DNA from: Tetranychus cinnabarinus
Taxonomy: Eukaryota > Arthropoda > Arachnida > Trombidiformes > Tetranychidae
Reading direction: 5' to 3'
DNA: 64,000 nucleotides
Assembly: GCA_022266195.1 (NCBI GenBank)
Contig: WHVY01000002.1
Location: forward strand, 13,097,001-13,161,000
The notes under the pieces were generated by a model. It was given only the letters and a program-made list of their open reading frames with translations. It ran no database searches and was not told where the DNA came from. Made by a program: the position numbers and the translations under genes. This document shows positions 25,501-38,700 of the stretch, one piece after another; the stretch's first letter is position 1, and each line of letters begins with the position of its first letter.

Positions 25501-28500
25501 AGTCCCAGATTTTATCTTTAATTTCATGTTTTGTGTCTTCAATCAGATGGAATTGATGAAGGAAGCAAGCGTGTTTACTCCTGCAATTGAGCAAAAAATG
25601 AATTTAAACACTTTTCGATTTTAATTGAAATTCGAGACTTACGTTGAGAGACCTTTTTCAGCGGGTTGAGTACAATAGTCAAATGATTTACATGGAAAAC
25701 CTGTTGCTTCGTAACATCGTCTAGCACATTCAGATTCATCGATATCAGTGATGGTATCAATAGCATCTCTGACCAAACTTTGTCCAGGAAACTTTCGATA
25801 AAAGGCCATAAATGATTCTAAACAGAGAATAGAGAAAAATGATGAAAATTTTGTAAATTGTTATTCATTGAAATTCGTTCAATTACTTACTTTCCATGAC
25901 GTCGCATCCATCAGCATGTGTTGTTTTTGCAGATAAAGCTTTGGTCAAGTTGGCTTTAGTTTCAGTGCTTAGCATGCATTCATCATGATGATTGAAACAG
26001 TATGAAAGTGAATAACAGTCATCGTCATTGATGCACAATTTCAAGCAATCTTGATAGGCAACACCGTGAATTGTTTCACCCAAAGTCAATCGACTGTCTC
26101 CTTGAATTACAGCAAATTCATCGCCCTTTATGGGACTAATCTTGTCATTAAATTCATCTTCAATTCCACCGATCTCTTCTGGTCCACTGACTATGAATAA
26201 GTCATCGGCTGAAAGTGCATATTTGGAAATGACAAACTCACCAGCATTGACCTTTGTCTTGATTTGACTGAGAATGTTTCTAGTTGAGGCCAAAATGTTT
26301 CTTTGAACAACCGTTTCTCCAATATCGTAACCATTTTTGAAATAAACTGTACAATCAGTATTTTCTTTTAGTGAAGCATAAGATGAACCGGTTGACGAGC
26401 TGAAAATTTGACAAGAAAAGTCGCTACAATAAGCAAAGTCGTGACAGTTTTTATCATTGGTACAAATGTCGCCACAATCTTCAAGATGATCTCTGATCAA
26501 GATTGAAGTTGGATTTTCGATTTCAAATTTTCCTGTGTCGCTGTAATAAAATTTAAATGGAGGTCGTTCAAGAAGTTTTACTGTCACGTAATAGTTGAAC
26601 TCGTAAAGGTTTACAATAATCTCGGGAGTTCGTATGACAGGAACGAAGGTTGAAAGTGTTTGTTCAAAGTATTCTCGAATTGTGCTCAAATCCTTTGAGA
26701 AAGTTCCTGCATTAGGGTCTGACATTACAATTTGAAACCAGGTAAACTCGCCAGGTCCATCATAGCATCCAGTTACATCGAAACGATCAGAAAGTTCAAC
26801 CTTGTCTTCCTCATAATCGATAAAGATTATCTCTACTTGATATGGAATTTCTTGAGTCATACTGATGTAATTTTTATTGTGAGGTTTGAGGACAATTTTG
26901 GCTGGAGCTTGGTTTGGGTTTTTGCTTCGATCAATGGACGGGAAATAGTAAGTTACCGACACATCGGCAACACCGTCTTCCGAGAAGAAGCTTGTCAAAT
27001 CGTCTTCCCAAACATCCATTGTACCTGAATCGGTCGATACTTGGCCCATATAATTAGACCAGACTCCAGACTGAGTATTAATCACTTTCATTAAATCGAA
27101 ACCAACATCCTTATGCCAAGGCCATTTAACCGCCAAATTGTCCTCCTTGATCTGTGACCAATCAACAACTTCTGACTTGCATTCACCAGTTTCAGCGTCA
27201 ACCACATATCGTCCCATGTGCTTTGGATTTTGAATGATTCGAGTCGTGTTTGGTTCATCGGTAATTTCAAATGAATACGTGTTTTGATATTTAAGCATGC
27301 GATTAGACGAGAGGATAACCTTGTCTGGATCAGTGTACATAATCATGGCTTCCATGTCGAGGGAAAACTTTTCCGCTGAAAGATAGCTGGGAAATTTGGG
27401 CTGATTTGTGGCTGATCGATAACAGCCGAAACCTATTGGGTAAGAGACGAGGTCGTTTGCGCTTGTTTGAAGAGGTTCAAAGATTAGGAAGTTGTATACA
27501 TGAGCATCAGTTCCTTCACCGGTAGAGTTGAGGGCAAATCGAAAAGGTAATTTACTTGAACTATCGAACCACCAATCAATTTGAAGTGAATCGCCTAAAC
27601 AATGGAACCAATGATCAGTGTTTCGTCCATCGATCCTTTGAGTGCCAACATATTGAGCCTTATCACTTACACTTTGAGCCCAAATCATGAGTTGAGTTGG
27701 TCCAAGGTAGTCCAAGTTACCGAAAAGGTCAATCTCGTCTTTAGCCGATTCCGGTACGACCCAAGCATTTATCGTGTTGTACTTTTCATCGGTTGAAAGT
27801 TCACTCGCAGTGCAGCCATAGTCTTCAATTACATACTTTTCATTGGTTGCAGCATAGTAATGATGAGTTTCAGTTTGATATTGGTCAAGTTTGTTGATCT
27901 CGACTGAACCAAACTTTTTCGCTCCATTGTACTTTTCAGTGACCATGATTGACTCTTCTTCAGGTGTAATTATCTCAACGGTAGCACTGAAACCATTTTG
28001 GCCCTTGACCAAAGACAATACATCGGGTACAGTTTTACCTCCAATCTTACCTTTAGTTGGACAGTCTCCATTGGAAGGGTTTATTGTGAGACATAAAAGG
28101 ACTCCAATCAGTCCAATTGTCTTGAGGTGATTCAACATTTTGCAAATTTTCACAAACAATCAATTTACAAATTTATAAATATTACCAAAAAAGGATGAAA
28201 ATAATTTAAATAGTCATCTAATTAAATCGACTAATTAGTAAGGTTTTTGTTTTTGTTGATGATGGTTGATGGATGAAATGAAAATAATGCAAAAAGGTTA
28301 AGATTTGATTTAAAATTACAATTGTTAGGCGTTTTTTTTGTTAGGCTTTTCATGAATCGGTGCAACGATTAAAAATGAAAAGATCTAGTAGAAAGTGAAT
28401 CAAAGAACATTATTGTGATAAAATTGATAAATAATTAGAGGTCGAAATCTTGATTAGCTCCTGCTTAACGGTAATTAACCTGATTGGTGATTTCATTTCA

Positions 28501-31500
28501 GATTCAATATTGATTAGTCGAACCCCATAAACATTGAACCCCACACAAAACAAAAATCGGTTCATAATTTTTGTTCTTATGATTTTTGACTAAACAATCA
28601 ATGTTTCAATAGAAGCTGAAATTTTGTTGTTTAAAAAGTGTCTTCAATCTTTAAATTATTAATCGTAATTAAACTTGAGCGTATTTTTCAGGCGTTTTTT
28701 CATCAAATGTCAAAATGAAAAACGAACCAAAGATCTCTTTTAGTAGCAGTTTAATTGATAACTTGATATCTCGATTTTTTAGTTATATTCATGTTTATCA
28801 CGGTAGGTGGTTTTGTTTCGGTTGTTTAATTATAACGATTAGTCTTTTGATGCTAATCAAATTGTGTTAATTGTCTAAGCTTTAAAAGATAATTGCTTTT
28901 AATCGACAGTTTTTGTTTCAATTGATATAACTTTGAAGGTGTTATTAAATTGTTGAACAAAAACATAACCAAAAAGCGGTGAATAATCACATTTCAATCT
29001 GAAGCGCAAATATTTTGTTATGAATATCGATTGTAAACAAAATGTAAAAGTAACCCTTTTAATACTTATTGTTGGCAACAAATTGAATCTCTAATCAATC
29101 TTAAATGATCACTCTAACTGAAACTCAATGTTGATCAAGACTAGCATTTAGTAAACAGAAAAGCTTTACTCAAGTAAAATCTTAATCTTTTGGACAAATT
29201 GAAGTTAAATGTTAAGTGTGCCAATTTTATTTGTTTATTATCAAAACTTGAAACTTGTGATAACCTTTGGCTGGCCGCATTGATTGATGAGCTTAACATT
29301 TAAACTGTTTATTGTTTGATACACTTTTTTTTCATGATCCATCAATAACCTTGTCTTGTTGGTCTGTTGTTGTGGTCAAAGGTGTTTTCACGCTCTCTAA
29401 TTTAGTACAATTGGTCATTTAATGTCTTTTAACGTGACAACAGTAAAAGCTCCAAATGATATTCAATTTGGTGAATGAGAGAAAAGAAGAAGAAGATGCT
29501 TTCGAAAGATTATTTGGCAGAAAATTTTGTTCCTTTTGTCTCAATGAAAAACCAACAAAAAGAGCAAAGACTGGCATCACTTTCACCATTCATCATTACC
29601 ATCATCAATAGCATCATTATCATGTTGTCCATTGTTTTGTCCAACCAAAAGGCAGAATATGTTTCATAACAGCAAACATGCTTCAACACATGGAGCATTG
29701 AAGGTGCAAAATGATTTTTAAACATCGATTAGACGATCCATTATTTGTGTGTCAATTGTTGTTCATTAGCTAAAGATGTTGAGAAAGTACGTAAATTGAT
29801 AAATGCAAATGTGTCTCCATCAAGCTGAGTTGAAATTGAATTTATCTTTGAAATTAACTTTCCATTATTAACAGACCAACTCCTGTGAACTTGTTTAACC
29901 TAAAATTGAAATAACATTTAGCCAATCATCTTAAACACTTGATATTGAACGATCATCTCTAAATGTGTTTATCCTCATTATTTATCCTCGATTTACTTTG
30001 TATTTACTGTCGCTTTAATTAGTAATTCAATTCTCTGTAAAACTGTTAATCACCATTGATTGTGAATTAATAATAGTTTGACTCTTGATTTGATTGAAGA
30101 CCTTTCATTTGTGTGTTAACTCATTTTCATCTCATTCATCATTTTTAACCAACAATCCAATGACAATCAAACTTCAGAACTTTATTATTGTCATTGACCA
30201 GCTTACAACTTCATACAATTAACTTTGCTTTTGTTTTCTTCTTTCATTAAATTTGCCTGATTTTGAAGCCACTTTCAACTCTCTCTCTCACTCTCATCCT
30301 CATCAACCAGATTTACGTTTGAAATGAATGATGAGTTCCTGTCTTCTCAACTTGGTCAGATAGGTTGAGAAAGGAACCTCAAAAAAGAGCGAAGAAAACC
30401 TTAAACCAATTTTTACCTCATTTCTCTGTGAGCTGTCTTGAGCTTAATTGATGTAGCGGTTAATTACTGGGTTAAGATGGTGAAACCAAAAACTGCAAGA
30501 CAAACTGTTACTGACCAAACAAGACTTTGGTTCACTGACCAGCAAACTCATTCTATTATCACACACCGAACGCTCTATTCATTTCCTTGAACACTTTCTT
30601 TCTCAGGCTCTTTCAACCTTTTTTTTCTGTGATTGAAACATCATTGGAAATTATACTTTAAACAAAATGTCGCCATTTGTTGGTTTATAATTAAATTGAA
30701 ATATCAATCTTGAAACAACGCTTTTGACACCAACAGTAATCGCTACATCAAGTGTATTGTTATAAACTCATCATGATTCGGTATTACCATTGCAAATTGT
30801 GTGAAGGTAACAAGGTGAGAGGAAAGAAAATTGTTTGATTGTTAAATTGGTGGGTTGAAGTTACTTGGTTATGTATCCGGATGATTGCTGTTGAAATTGA
30901 CTCAATCAACAGGTTAATTGGTTGTTTGTGACTGTGTAACAAATGAAACACAAATCAATCCCTATTAATTTCAATACAATTAACATGAGAAGAAGAAGAA
31001 AAAAAACTCGTCAAAATGTTGAACAAACTTGTCTCTCTGCAAATAACAGCTTAATAGCAATGTTACTTTGTTGCTTCTCGGGAAACGGCAAACAACATGT
31101 TTGTGTACTTTTGACAGGTTGATATCTAGTCCGTTTGACTGTTGATTTCATTTTGGATGTGAGAAAAGGTGAAAAGGAAAGGAAAATTGAATTTGCATAA
31201 AAAATGCCGGTAATCAAGTGTAATCAGAATGTGATAATGATGATGATTGGGATGATGACCGGGAGAAACAATTGAATGATTCAAATGTTGACTGAAATGG
31301 TACGTGTGATGAAAGATGTGATTGAGTGGTGAGAATGAATTGATGTTAACAAGATGAACAACAAAAAAAATACAGAGCTTTTCCATTCTACTTTGCATAC
31401 TTTGAGTCAAAAAAGTTCAACTTTTCTCACTAAATATTGAGCTTTTTTTGCTTCTTCCACCTTTATTCCTTTTCCGTTCATTGATGGCTACTAGTTGCGT

Positions 31501-34500
31501 GATAATTAAGATTCTTACCACGAAATTGAATTGCAAAATAGTGATGATGATGGTGAGAATGCGAATGAGAATGAAAAGGCAAAAGTTTATCAACAATCAG
31601 CAAACAGCAATAAATAAGCAACACCAAAAAAAGTAGCAAAAAATGAAACCTTTTTCCCTCATTTTCTGTTTCTTTTTTTCTCTCTCTTTGCTCAATTTCA
31701 CCTTAACGTGTTGTTTCAAGTGCTTATTACCTTTGATTCATTAGCATCACTTTTTTTATCCATTTCAATGGATATTTATGTTTTTTGTTATTAAAGATGT
31801 TTAATCTTGGCCAACCTTGTTGCTATGACCAATCCAGATTTCCGTTTAAATTTTTGCTTCTCTTATCTGTACTTTTGGCCAATTTAAAAATTTAAATTGT
31901 AAACTGAAAACGCAGCCCTAAAAACCTGGTAAAGGTAAAAGAAGAGAGCAGAAAGGGAAGAAAAAGGTTGAAAAGAAGAAGAAAAAAGTTTAAATATTCA
32001 ATTAACCAAACAGTTTGTTTCTTTTTTCTTGTTGTCCATTTCACTCGAAAAAGTGGCTTAACTGCTTTAAAATCTACCTGTTACTCCGTTCTTTTACCCC
32101 TTACCTGGAATCTCTTTCTTCTCATCCTCATCCCAACTCTCTCTTTCTCTGTCTCTTGATGTCTACACCTTTAACACCGTAGGCAATGGAAATAATAAGG
32201 GAAAGATTTAAAAACTAATGGGTTGAGTTGGCAAGAATCTTGTTATTTTTCAACTTAACAAACTAGATTTTCGTGTAAAGAGTAAAGGTATCGCCAGTTG
32301 AGACACCCTGTAGTGTTGAGATATTTAAACCAGGTAAAAGGAAGAAGATGAACGATTCTTGCGAAACACCTTTTCTTTTCTAGTGTTACATTTGCAGGTA
32401 AAAGTGCCGTTGCTTGAGCTTCACCAGAAGCGCCGATAATGACGACAGCATCTTGATCTAATTTTTTTGTTGTACTCGCCCAACTGACCCTTAAAGGCCA
32501 GTTGCCTGAAAGGTGGAAGCTGCCGAAAGAAAAAGGTAGAGAAGCAGCAAAAAAAAATCAATCAATTTTCTCATTCAATTTTTACTTCATTTTTTTCTTC
32601 TTCTGCAACTGACCACACTAGAGTAGCAAATTAACATTACTAATGGGTAAAAAAAGGTTGAGAAAAAAAAAGACTGATATTTATCTTCTAATAACAGGTA
32701 ACATTGAATAAAGATCAATTTGACCTCTTGTTTTCCATTTTTTACCTTTTCAACCTCTTCCTTGTTGCTGCTTCTTTGCCTTCTTCACCTTGATCAGCTT
32801 GTATCATCAGCCGTTTGCTTGGACACACTCCTTGGTCTTTCAACAGACACACTTACCTTCAAACTGAATGTAAAGTTGGAGCAGCAAAAAAAAACTAACT
32901 CAATGTTACTAATGATAATAATACTGATAATGATAATTTGTGTGTTTCGTTAAAGTCGATGCCCGAGTCACAGGCAGATGTAACTTGATTTTGTGTCTTT
33001 TTATAACCTAATATTGTAACTCCTTTTCCCTTGATCTGTTTAGGTCCAGGTGCCTGGTTCGACCCCGATATGATAATCGTTGGTAAGTAGTTTCAGTTAT
33101 TTCAACTTTTTAATACATTTTTACCTTTTCGCCTGATTCCTTAACGACTATCCGATTTACCTTCAACTTGATGTGTCTTTTTTTACCTTCTTGTTGCCTC
33201 ATCCTAAGGCACACTTCACTCATTCAATGCATACCGCTGCAACAATAAATAGTCATAAATTAGAAGCAAAACTTTTCATAATTTTCTCATTACCAGTATC
33301 ATGTTGAATCAATGATTACTAATAACCTTCATTAATGATTCAAATCCGTATGTATTCCAATAGCAGCAGGATTTAGCAATCAGATTTAATCTTTGATTCA
33401 ACCAATGTTTCAATAACTGTTGATCAACGGTTTCGGCAAAAGGACAAAAAGAGTTAATTGATCTCATCAGGTTATTTTGCAACATTGTTATCAGTTGAAT
33501 CACCTTACATTTGTCGGTTACTTTGGTGACTAAAGTTGAATCATTGCAATAAAATGTTTTACCGAATCTTGAACTTTCCTAATCATTCAGTATTAATCCA
33601 GTTGCACCGAAAGCCCGAAAACTGGTTTTCACAAAGTTTATCGATATTCTGGGAAAACAAAATTTTCTTTTTTGGTGCATATGTTTCGTTTATCTATGAT
33701 TCATGATTAACAAAATTACAATTGTCTTTTCAACTTTTTGTTTCTGTGTCAATCAACATTATCTAGTTTCATTGAAAAGGTAATTTCCCTTTAAATGTCT
33801 CGTTATTTCTAGTCTACAATTTACTTCCCTTATTTAGTTTACCTTTTTTGATAGTCTATTGCTATTATAATCATGATTAATATTGTTATATAAAAAAAGG
33901 ATATTTTTGTTTCTTCACAATTTTATTGTTTCCCTTTAATATTTCACTCTCATTACCTCACTATTAACCTGTTTTCATTGGTATCATTAAAACATATTTT
34001 TGATACAAAGGTGTGTACAAACTGAGACACAAATACGTGACTTCCTTAATGAGATTATTCACTCTTACTTTCATCCTTTCTCCCACTCTTGGCACCTTAC
34101 CTTTTCCCCTTTATTTACCTTTCCATTCCTCCCACCAAATTTACTTTATTGACACACTTCTTCCTCTGATCCGTTAACACAGGCAATGAAGAGTTAACCC
34201 TTGGACAGGCTCGTGTCCAAATGGCCATTTGGTCCATTCTTTCGGCTCCACTTCTAATGTCCAATGACTTGAGAACAATCAAACCCGAATTTAAGCAGCT
34301 TTTATTGAATCGTAAAGTAATTGCTGTTGATCAAGATCCTATGGGTAAATATGCCATTTAAACATTAATTGCGCCTTTCCTGCTTCAATTGGACAATTGG
34401 ACAATTGTAACATCAAAATCAATTGTAATCATTTGGAGAAGAAAAAAGTTTTTTTTTCTCAACTTGACTCAACTTATGCAAATAATTGACTTATCAATCA

Positions 34501-35553
34501 GTCTCAATCAATTAACCAACAATGTTGACCCTGAATCTTGTTCCATCAGATTTGATTAATATCATTCGATTGTGCAACTTAAATTAGATGCAATGCGCAC
34601 TTGAAAACTCAATTGGTGCAAGATTTAAAAGTATCTCAATTGGCTTCAACAAAAGGAAACGATATCAACATTTTCAGCATTTAATTCAATTTCAACCTTT
34701 CCATTGATTCTTGATTAATTAAATTTAACAGCCAACATTGAACCTCTTTTAGTCAGATTAATCATTATAATAATCATCATTGACTATCATTACTTTTATT
34801 TCACAATCCAAGTTGAACCCAATATCTTTTTTTACCTCATCTTCCTGGTTCCATGAACTGAACCAATAATTATGAAACGAGAATTTCTTGGACTATTCTT
34901 TACCTAACTTTTTTCTTTCCCTCTTCTCAGGTATAATGGGCGAACGAGTATTCAATGCAAGTGACCTACAAATTTGGGTTAAGCCCATTGAACCAGTGGT
35001 TAAGGGTAAACCAAGTTTCGCAGTTGCCTTGGTAAACACGGGTGTAGCTGATACTGTAAGTTAATTTGATGATTGCAATGAAAATGATGGAAACTAAATA
35101 AAGGTTTAAAACGTTGAGAGTTGAAAACTTTTCTCGGCAAAACTTGAACATAAAATATTAATACAACAGCTTTTCAGTGACTCAATGTTAGCAACCCTCT
35201 GCTCTTTACCTGAATTTACTCAGTCTTCACCTTTATCATCTGTTGTCCTTAATCAATATCATTGCCCATTTTAATAGTTTTCATTTTTTCCTTTTTTTCA
35301 TTTTCACTTTCAATTTTATTTTCCTTTTCATTTCTAGTTTTCATTCAAACTCAGTGATATTTTGACTGGTAAAGATAGCGCCACAAGCTATTCGATTGAC
35401 GACCTTTTTGGTGATGAGCCCTTGAACTCACCAATTGAACTCTCATCCAATCTAACTCTTAAAGTTGGTGGCAAAGGTGACGCTCGAATGGTCAAGTTGA
35501 TACCAAGAGATGGACTCTTTTTTGAAACATTGACCAACAATGAGTTAAGCTAA
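10585..35553 (+). CDS. NAGA: GH27 alpha-N-acetylgalactosaminidase, six exons
   Basis: Exons are 10585-11164, 18300-18491, 33044-33082, 34183-34344, 34931-35055 and 35338-35553. All junctions are GT-AG and in frame, giving 437 aa, the normal length. Residues 1-23 are a signal peptide, and the mature protein starts LDNGLARTPPMGW, typical of GH27. The nucleophile is Asp170 (KVDGC) and the acid/base is Asp231 (NLWRNYND). The substrate-selecting pair is Ser202 and Ala205 (CSWPAY), as in NAGA, rather than the Glu/Leu pair of alpha-galactosidase A, so terminal alpha-GalNAc is the predicted substrate in the lysosome. The conserved WNDPDM motif reads WFDPDM. The C-terminal beta domain is complete. Introns 1 and 2 are 7.1 and 14.6 kb; the second holds another gene on the opposite strand. 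A spider-like split into GLA and NAGA paralogues is not visible here. Confidence 0.93.
12494..13150. repeat. Dispersed duplicated segment, copy B (about 655 bp)
   Basis: Direct repeat of 6529-7163, about 6 kb away, inside glycosidase intron 1. Extra bases relative to copy A include gctt near 12562 and a block around 12672-12720 (cctaagagc and ttcaccaaacacacac). The terminal hairpin lies at 13091-13137. Flanking sequence diverges sharply at both ends, so the duplication has defined limits. Confidence 0.85.
15350..15384 (+). repeat. (TC)n-rich simple repeat
   Basis: A near-uninterrupted tctctctc run within the pyrimidine-rich part of glycosidase intron 1. Confidence 0.8.
22140..22570 (+). repeat. 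Long pyrimidine-rich tract
   Basis: About 430 bases are dominated by T and C on the plus strand. They yield a hydrophobic, Ser/Phe/Leu-rich open frame that is a composition artefact rather than a gene. Confidence 0.6.
24864..24869 (-). terminator. Poly(A) signal of the nested membrane-protein gene
   Basis: Reads AATAAA on the minus strand, about 120 bases after the stop codon of the nested gene. Confidence 0.5.
24988..28159 (-). CDS. Type I membrane protein, LolA-like ectodomain plus PAN/apple-like modules, four exons
   Basis: Exons are 28159-25891, 25817-25643, 25580-25471 and 25406-24988, with in-frame GT-AG junctions of 65-75 base introns, giving 990 aa. The start could also be the Met at 28138 (983 aa). 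A signal peptide ends near residue 31 (NPSNG). Residues 32-550 form a large beta-rich ectodomain with few cysteines, resembling the tandem LolA-like domains of uncharacterised invertebrate membrane proteins; this is a tentative recollection. Four Cys-rich modules with a C..xC..C..xYC pattern follow, at about 558-608, 700-755, 770-850 and 860-945. The third spans exons 2-3 and the fourth lies in exon 4. They resemble PAN/apple domains. A hydrophobic helix (about 960-982) and a YYQRRRG tail end the protein. The likely place is the cell surface, with lipid or ligand binding possible. The gene lies entirely within glycosidase intron 2 on the opposite strand. Confidence 0.85.
28160..32254. other. 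Intronic sequence upstream of the nested gene
   Basis: This part of glycosidase intron 2 should contain the promoter of the nested minus-strand gene in its first few hundred bases. I see no clear core-promoter element and no exon. It is AT-rich throughout. Confidence 0.4.
32255..32557 (-). other. GC-richer open frame without a start codon, possible exon or conserved element
   Basis: Minus-strand frame open for about 100 codons from a TGA at 32558-32560 to a TAA at 32255-32257. It includes the protein-like stretch DQDAVVIIGASGEAQATALL, encoded by the local GC peak at 32395-32460. An acceptor-like tttctttcggcag lies at about 32508-32520. There is no ATG and no convincing donor. It could be a stray exon, a decayed pseudogene piece or a regulatory element; no family is recognised. 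Confidence 0.2.
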
Positions 35554-35732
35554 ATGACAGTTCAAGAAGAAAAGTTCCGAGAAGAAAAATATACTCATTC
35601 TCCAATACTGACCATTCGAATTCCTTTTACTAAACAAAAAATGCTCAACTAACCCAAGCAATTGTGCCAATTGATTATTTTTTTACCTTTCAATATTAAC
35701 CGATTCCAACCCTTTGAAACCCAACCAACCCG

Positions 35733-35738
35733 AATAAA
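35733..35738 (+). terminator. Poly(A) signal of the glycosidase gene
   Basis: AATAAA 180 bases after the TAA stop of the glycosidase. Confidence 0.5.
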
Positions 35739-38700
35739 TTGAATAACAAACCAGTTAGCAACTAGAAATGATTTGAATCCATTTTTTGCCTCTCTCTTGA
35801 TAATCACTTTACTCTTTGATCAATTGACCATTAATTGACAAATCCTGAGCAAAGAAGCGCAAACTTTTCTAGACACTTTAATCGTCTCGTGAAGAGCAAA
35901 AGTGTATAAAAGGTATTTAATATTGGATTGGCACGCAATGAGAAACATTATCAACCAATCATCATCATTAAGCATCTCATTGAATGAACCAAAAATATCA
36001 ACAATCTTTTCCTTTCAGATCCAAATTAAATGGAAACTAGCAAAGGTGCAATTAATTTTATTGTAATCACTCGCTATTCAAATGCACCTTTAAACCATTC
36101 AAAGCTTTACCTTGACCTGAACCATGAAAAGGTCTCACCTCAAAGCAACAATTATCGATTCAATTGTTATCTCTTCCTTCACTTTAATCTCTCAGGAAAT
36201 ATTGTCAACTAAACTTGTTAGTTTGAGTTTCACTTTTCGTATCTTAATCTTAATGTTAAAGTTATTTGCAAATCTAATCATTTTTCCCTTCACCGAAGTG
36301 AAAGTTTTTTAAGATTGAGATAATTAATGATGAATCGGGAATTATTTCAATTGGAACAAAAAGAAGTAAAAAAAAGGCTCGAAGTTCGAGTAGTTTTCCA
36401 TTGAAATTATCAACAATTGCCTTGAATCGGACGCTTTATTAGCACTTGTTAACCAGACAAAAGACGAATCACAGTTTAATTAACGCTGACGTCGCAACGG
36501 AATGCTAATTACTCCAAGAAAACCCGAAAGATTAATCAGCAAACGAAGCAAATTTTATCTCTCCAAGTCAGGTTTTTATTGGGAAATAATCTTGAAGTGA
36601 TAAAATGATTATCATAATTTGTGTAACAATTTGTTTCAAAGTATCAGTATTTTCAGTCCTTATCTCGCCTGTTTATCGTCTTTCAATTTACAAAGTAATA
36701 AAAAAAGGGAAAAATCGTAAAAATATTTTTGCTTAACAACTTTCAAGATTGTCAGAGTTTCAATTTACAATTAAAGGTGGAAAAGGTTCATTAACATGAA
36801 AAGTCTTCGGTCCTGAAGCTTTCAATAAACCAGAAAATGAATAAAAAATTTGACTTTAATCACAATCAATGATTAGATTGATTGTTTAACCCAATTCCAG
36901 GAAGAAAATTTCTCGTGGAAAAAAAAGTTTATCATTTTGCTCTTCTTTTCACCTTAACAACCCTTTTGATACAATGTTATTCAACAATTAATTGTGAATT
37001 AAAAGTAAGAGTAAAGCTGTTCCAATTGCAGCTCAAGTGATTACAATTGATTAGTTAACAATGTTTCTTGTTTTGCTGACTATTTGATCATCTTTAATTG
37101 TTAATGTTTACTTTGTTACTGTAAATTAGTCAATAGTTGATCAATTGTCTTGTCATCGGAATCTTCTGATTATCATGTCATTTATGATAATTTCATGTTT
37201 ATTCATTTGTTGTAATTTTCCTTGTAAATTAACGAGAAAATTGTTGAACAAAAAAAGTAACAATTAACTTAATTGTGGACCATTTCAATTGAGAGTGAAA
37301 ACAAATGTTGCAATTGAAGTGATTGTCAACAATTAATAGGAACATTCAGAATCCAGATTTCTTATCATTTCTTTATTTCTCTTTTCTCTTATTTTTCCAG
37401 ATAACATCCGATATCATGTTATTGTTATCAATCTCTTGTTATAATTTTATCCTCTCATCATTATTAACTGTTAACTACTTTAATCTTCAATTCTGTAAGA
37501 ATGTAACTCATCTTTTTGCCCACTTAAACACAACTTTTTGCAGTTTCAAAGTTCATCATTGGCATATTGTTTCCTTGATTCCCCAGGTTTTCCTTTGTAT
37601 TTTTGATTCAAGATAATTTGCTTTTCCTGGTTCTTATTGGCTCAGAGTGAGGCAATGATTGTTACCTTTTTTTCTGGCTGCTAAATACTCTTCATGATGA
37701 GGCTCATGGACATTGGTTGAGGTTCACTTTTGATTTGTTAGCATCTTTCTTCTTCTTCTTATCTTTCACCTTGACAACTGTAAGTTTACCGATAAAATAG
37801 TAGTTTTTTTTAATCAGTTAATGGTCATTATTAATAGTCTTATCTTAAGCAGGTGATCAGGCTCAAGAACAAATCTTGTAAGTCACATGTTCTGCTTTTC
37901 ACAATGAGCCTCCAAATTCAGGTTAAGTTGATTTCAGTTGAAATACTCGACTAATTAGTCCTTTTGTTTAACATTCAATGACTATTGTTGTGATTGGTGA
38001 TTAAAGATTCTAAGCTTTGATTAGTAATGTTTTGACTAATTTTTCAAAATTCAATTGAGACACTTAGACTAGACTTACAGGCAACTGCAACTGTTATGGT
38101 AAAGGTTCAACTTTCAAGAAGTTTTGCCAAAATAAATTATAGATTGTTGTTCAGATTGATTGATCGAAAAAATCGATTCTCGAAAAATATTTTATTTGAG
38201 AACGAACCAAATCGAATTTTGATTTTTCGTTTGCACCAAGTTAGAGATCTTTTTTACTCAATATTTATCTTATTCTAGTGTTTAGTAATATTTATAAATG
38301 ATAAGGTAAGGAGCAAAGGTGATCTTTGGCCCTTTTCACCAAGTTTGAAATCGAAAAGTTTATCTCGATATTTATCGATTTATGGGAAAAATCGATTGAG
38401 AGAATCGATCACCTCTTACCAATTAATTTTGAAAATTGTCAAAAGTTAGTAAAATAGACAAATTGTCCAAATCTGGCTTCTTATTTCAGTTGAATAGTTT
38501 TTCCTACAGAAGAAGAAGAATCGATTTAAATCAGTTTGTTTGAAATTTGGCTTTGGGATAGACCAGAAACTTTTAATGGACCTTTGTTGAGATATATTGG
38601 CGTACTTTTTAACAATTTTGATACCAAGTTTTGTCAGTTTTTGCGTTTCTTTGAAACCTTGGTGTAAAGTGAGATCACTATTTTCACTGAAATATCAACT

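Larger units (their letters stand above)
18492..33043 (+). other. Glycosidase intron 2 (14.6 kb)
   Basis: The donor is ACCAAA|gtaagt and the acceptor gtttag|GTCC. It contains a complete minus-strand gene (24988-28159), long pyrimidine-rich tracts on the plus strand (notably 22140-22570 and 20720-20840), simple CAT/GAT repeats, and one locally GC-richer patch at 32395-32540. Nothing else in it could be supported as coding. Confidence 0.85.

Noticed and set aside
32720..32953. Open frame with a hydrophobic, signal-like start near glycosidase exon 3
   Set aside because: Its composition follows a T/C-rich tract; no splice signals or domain connect it to the glycosidase.
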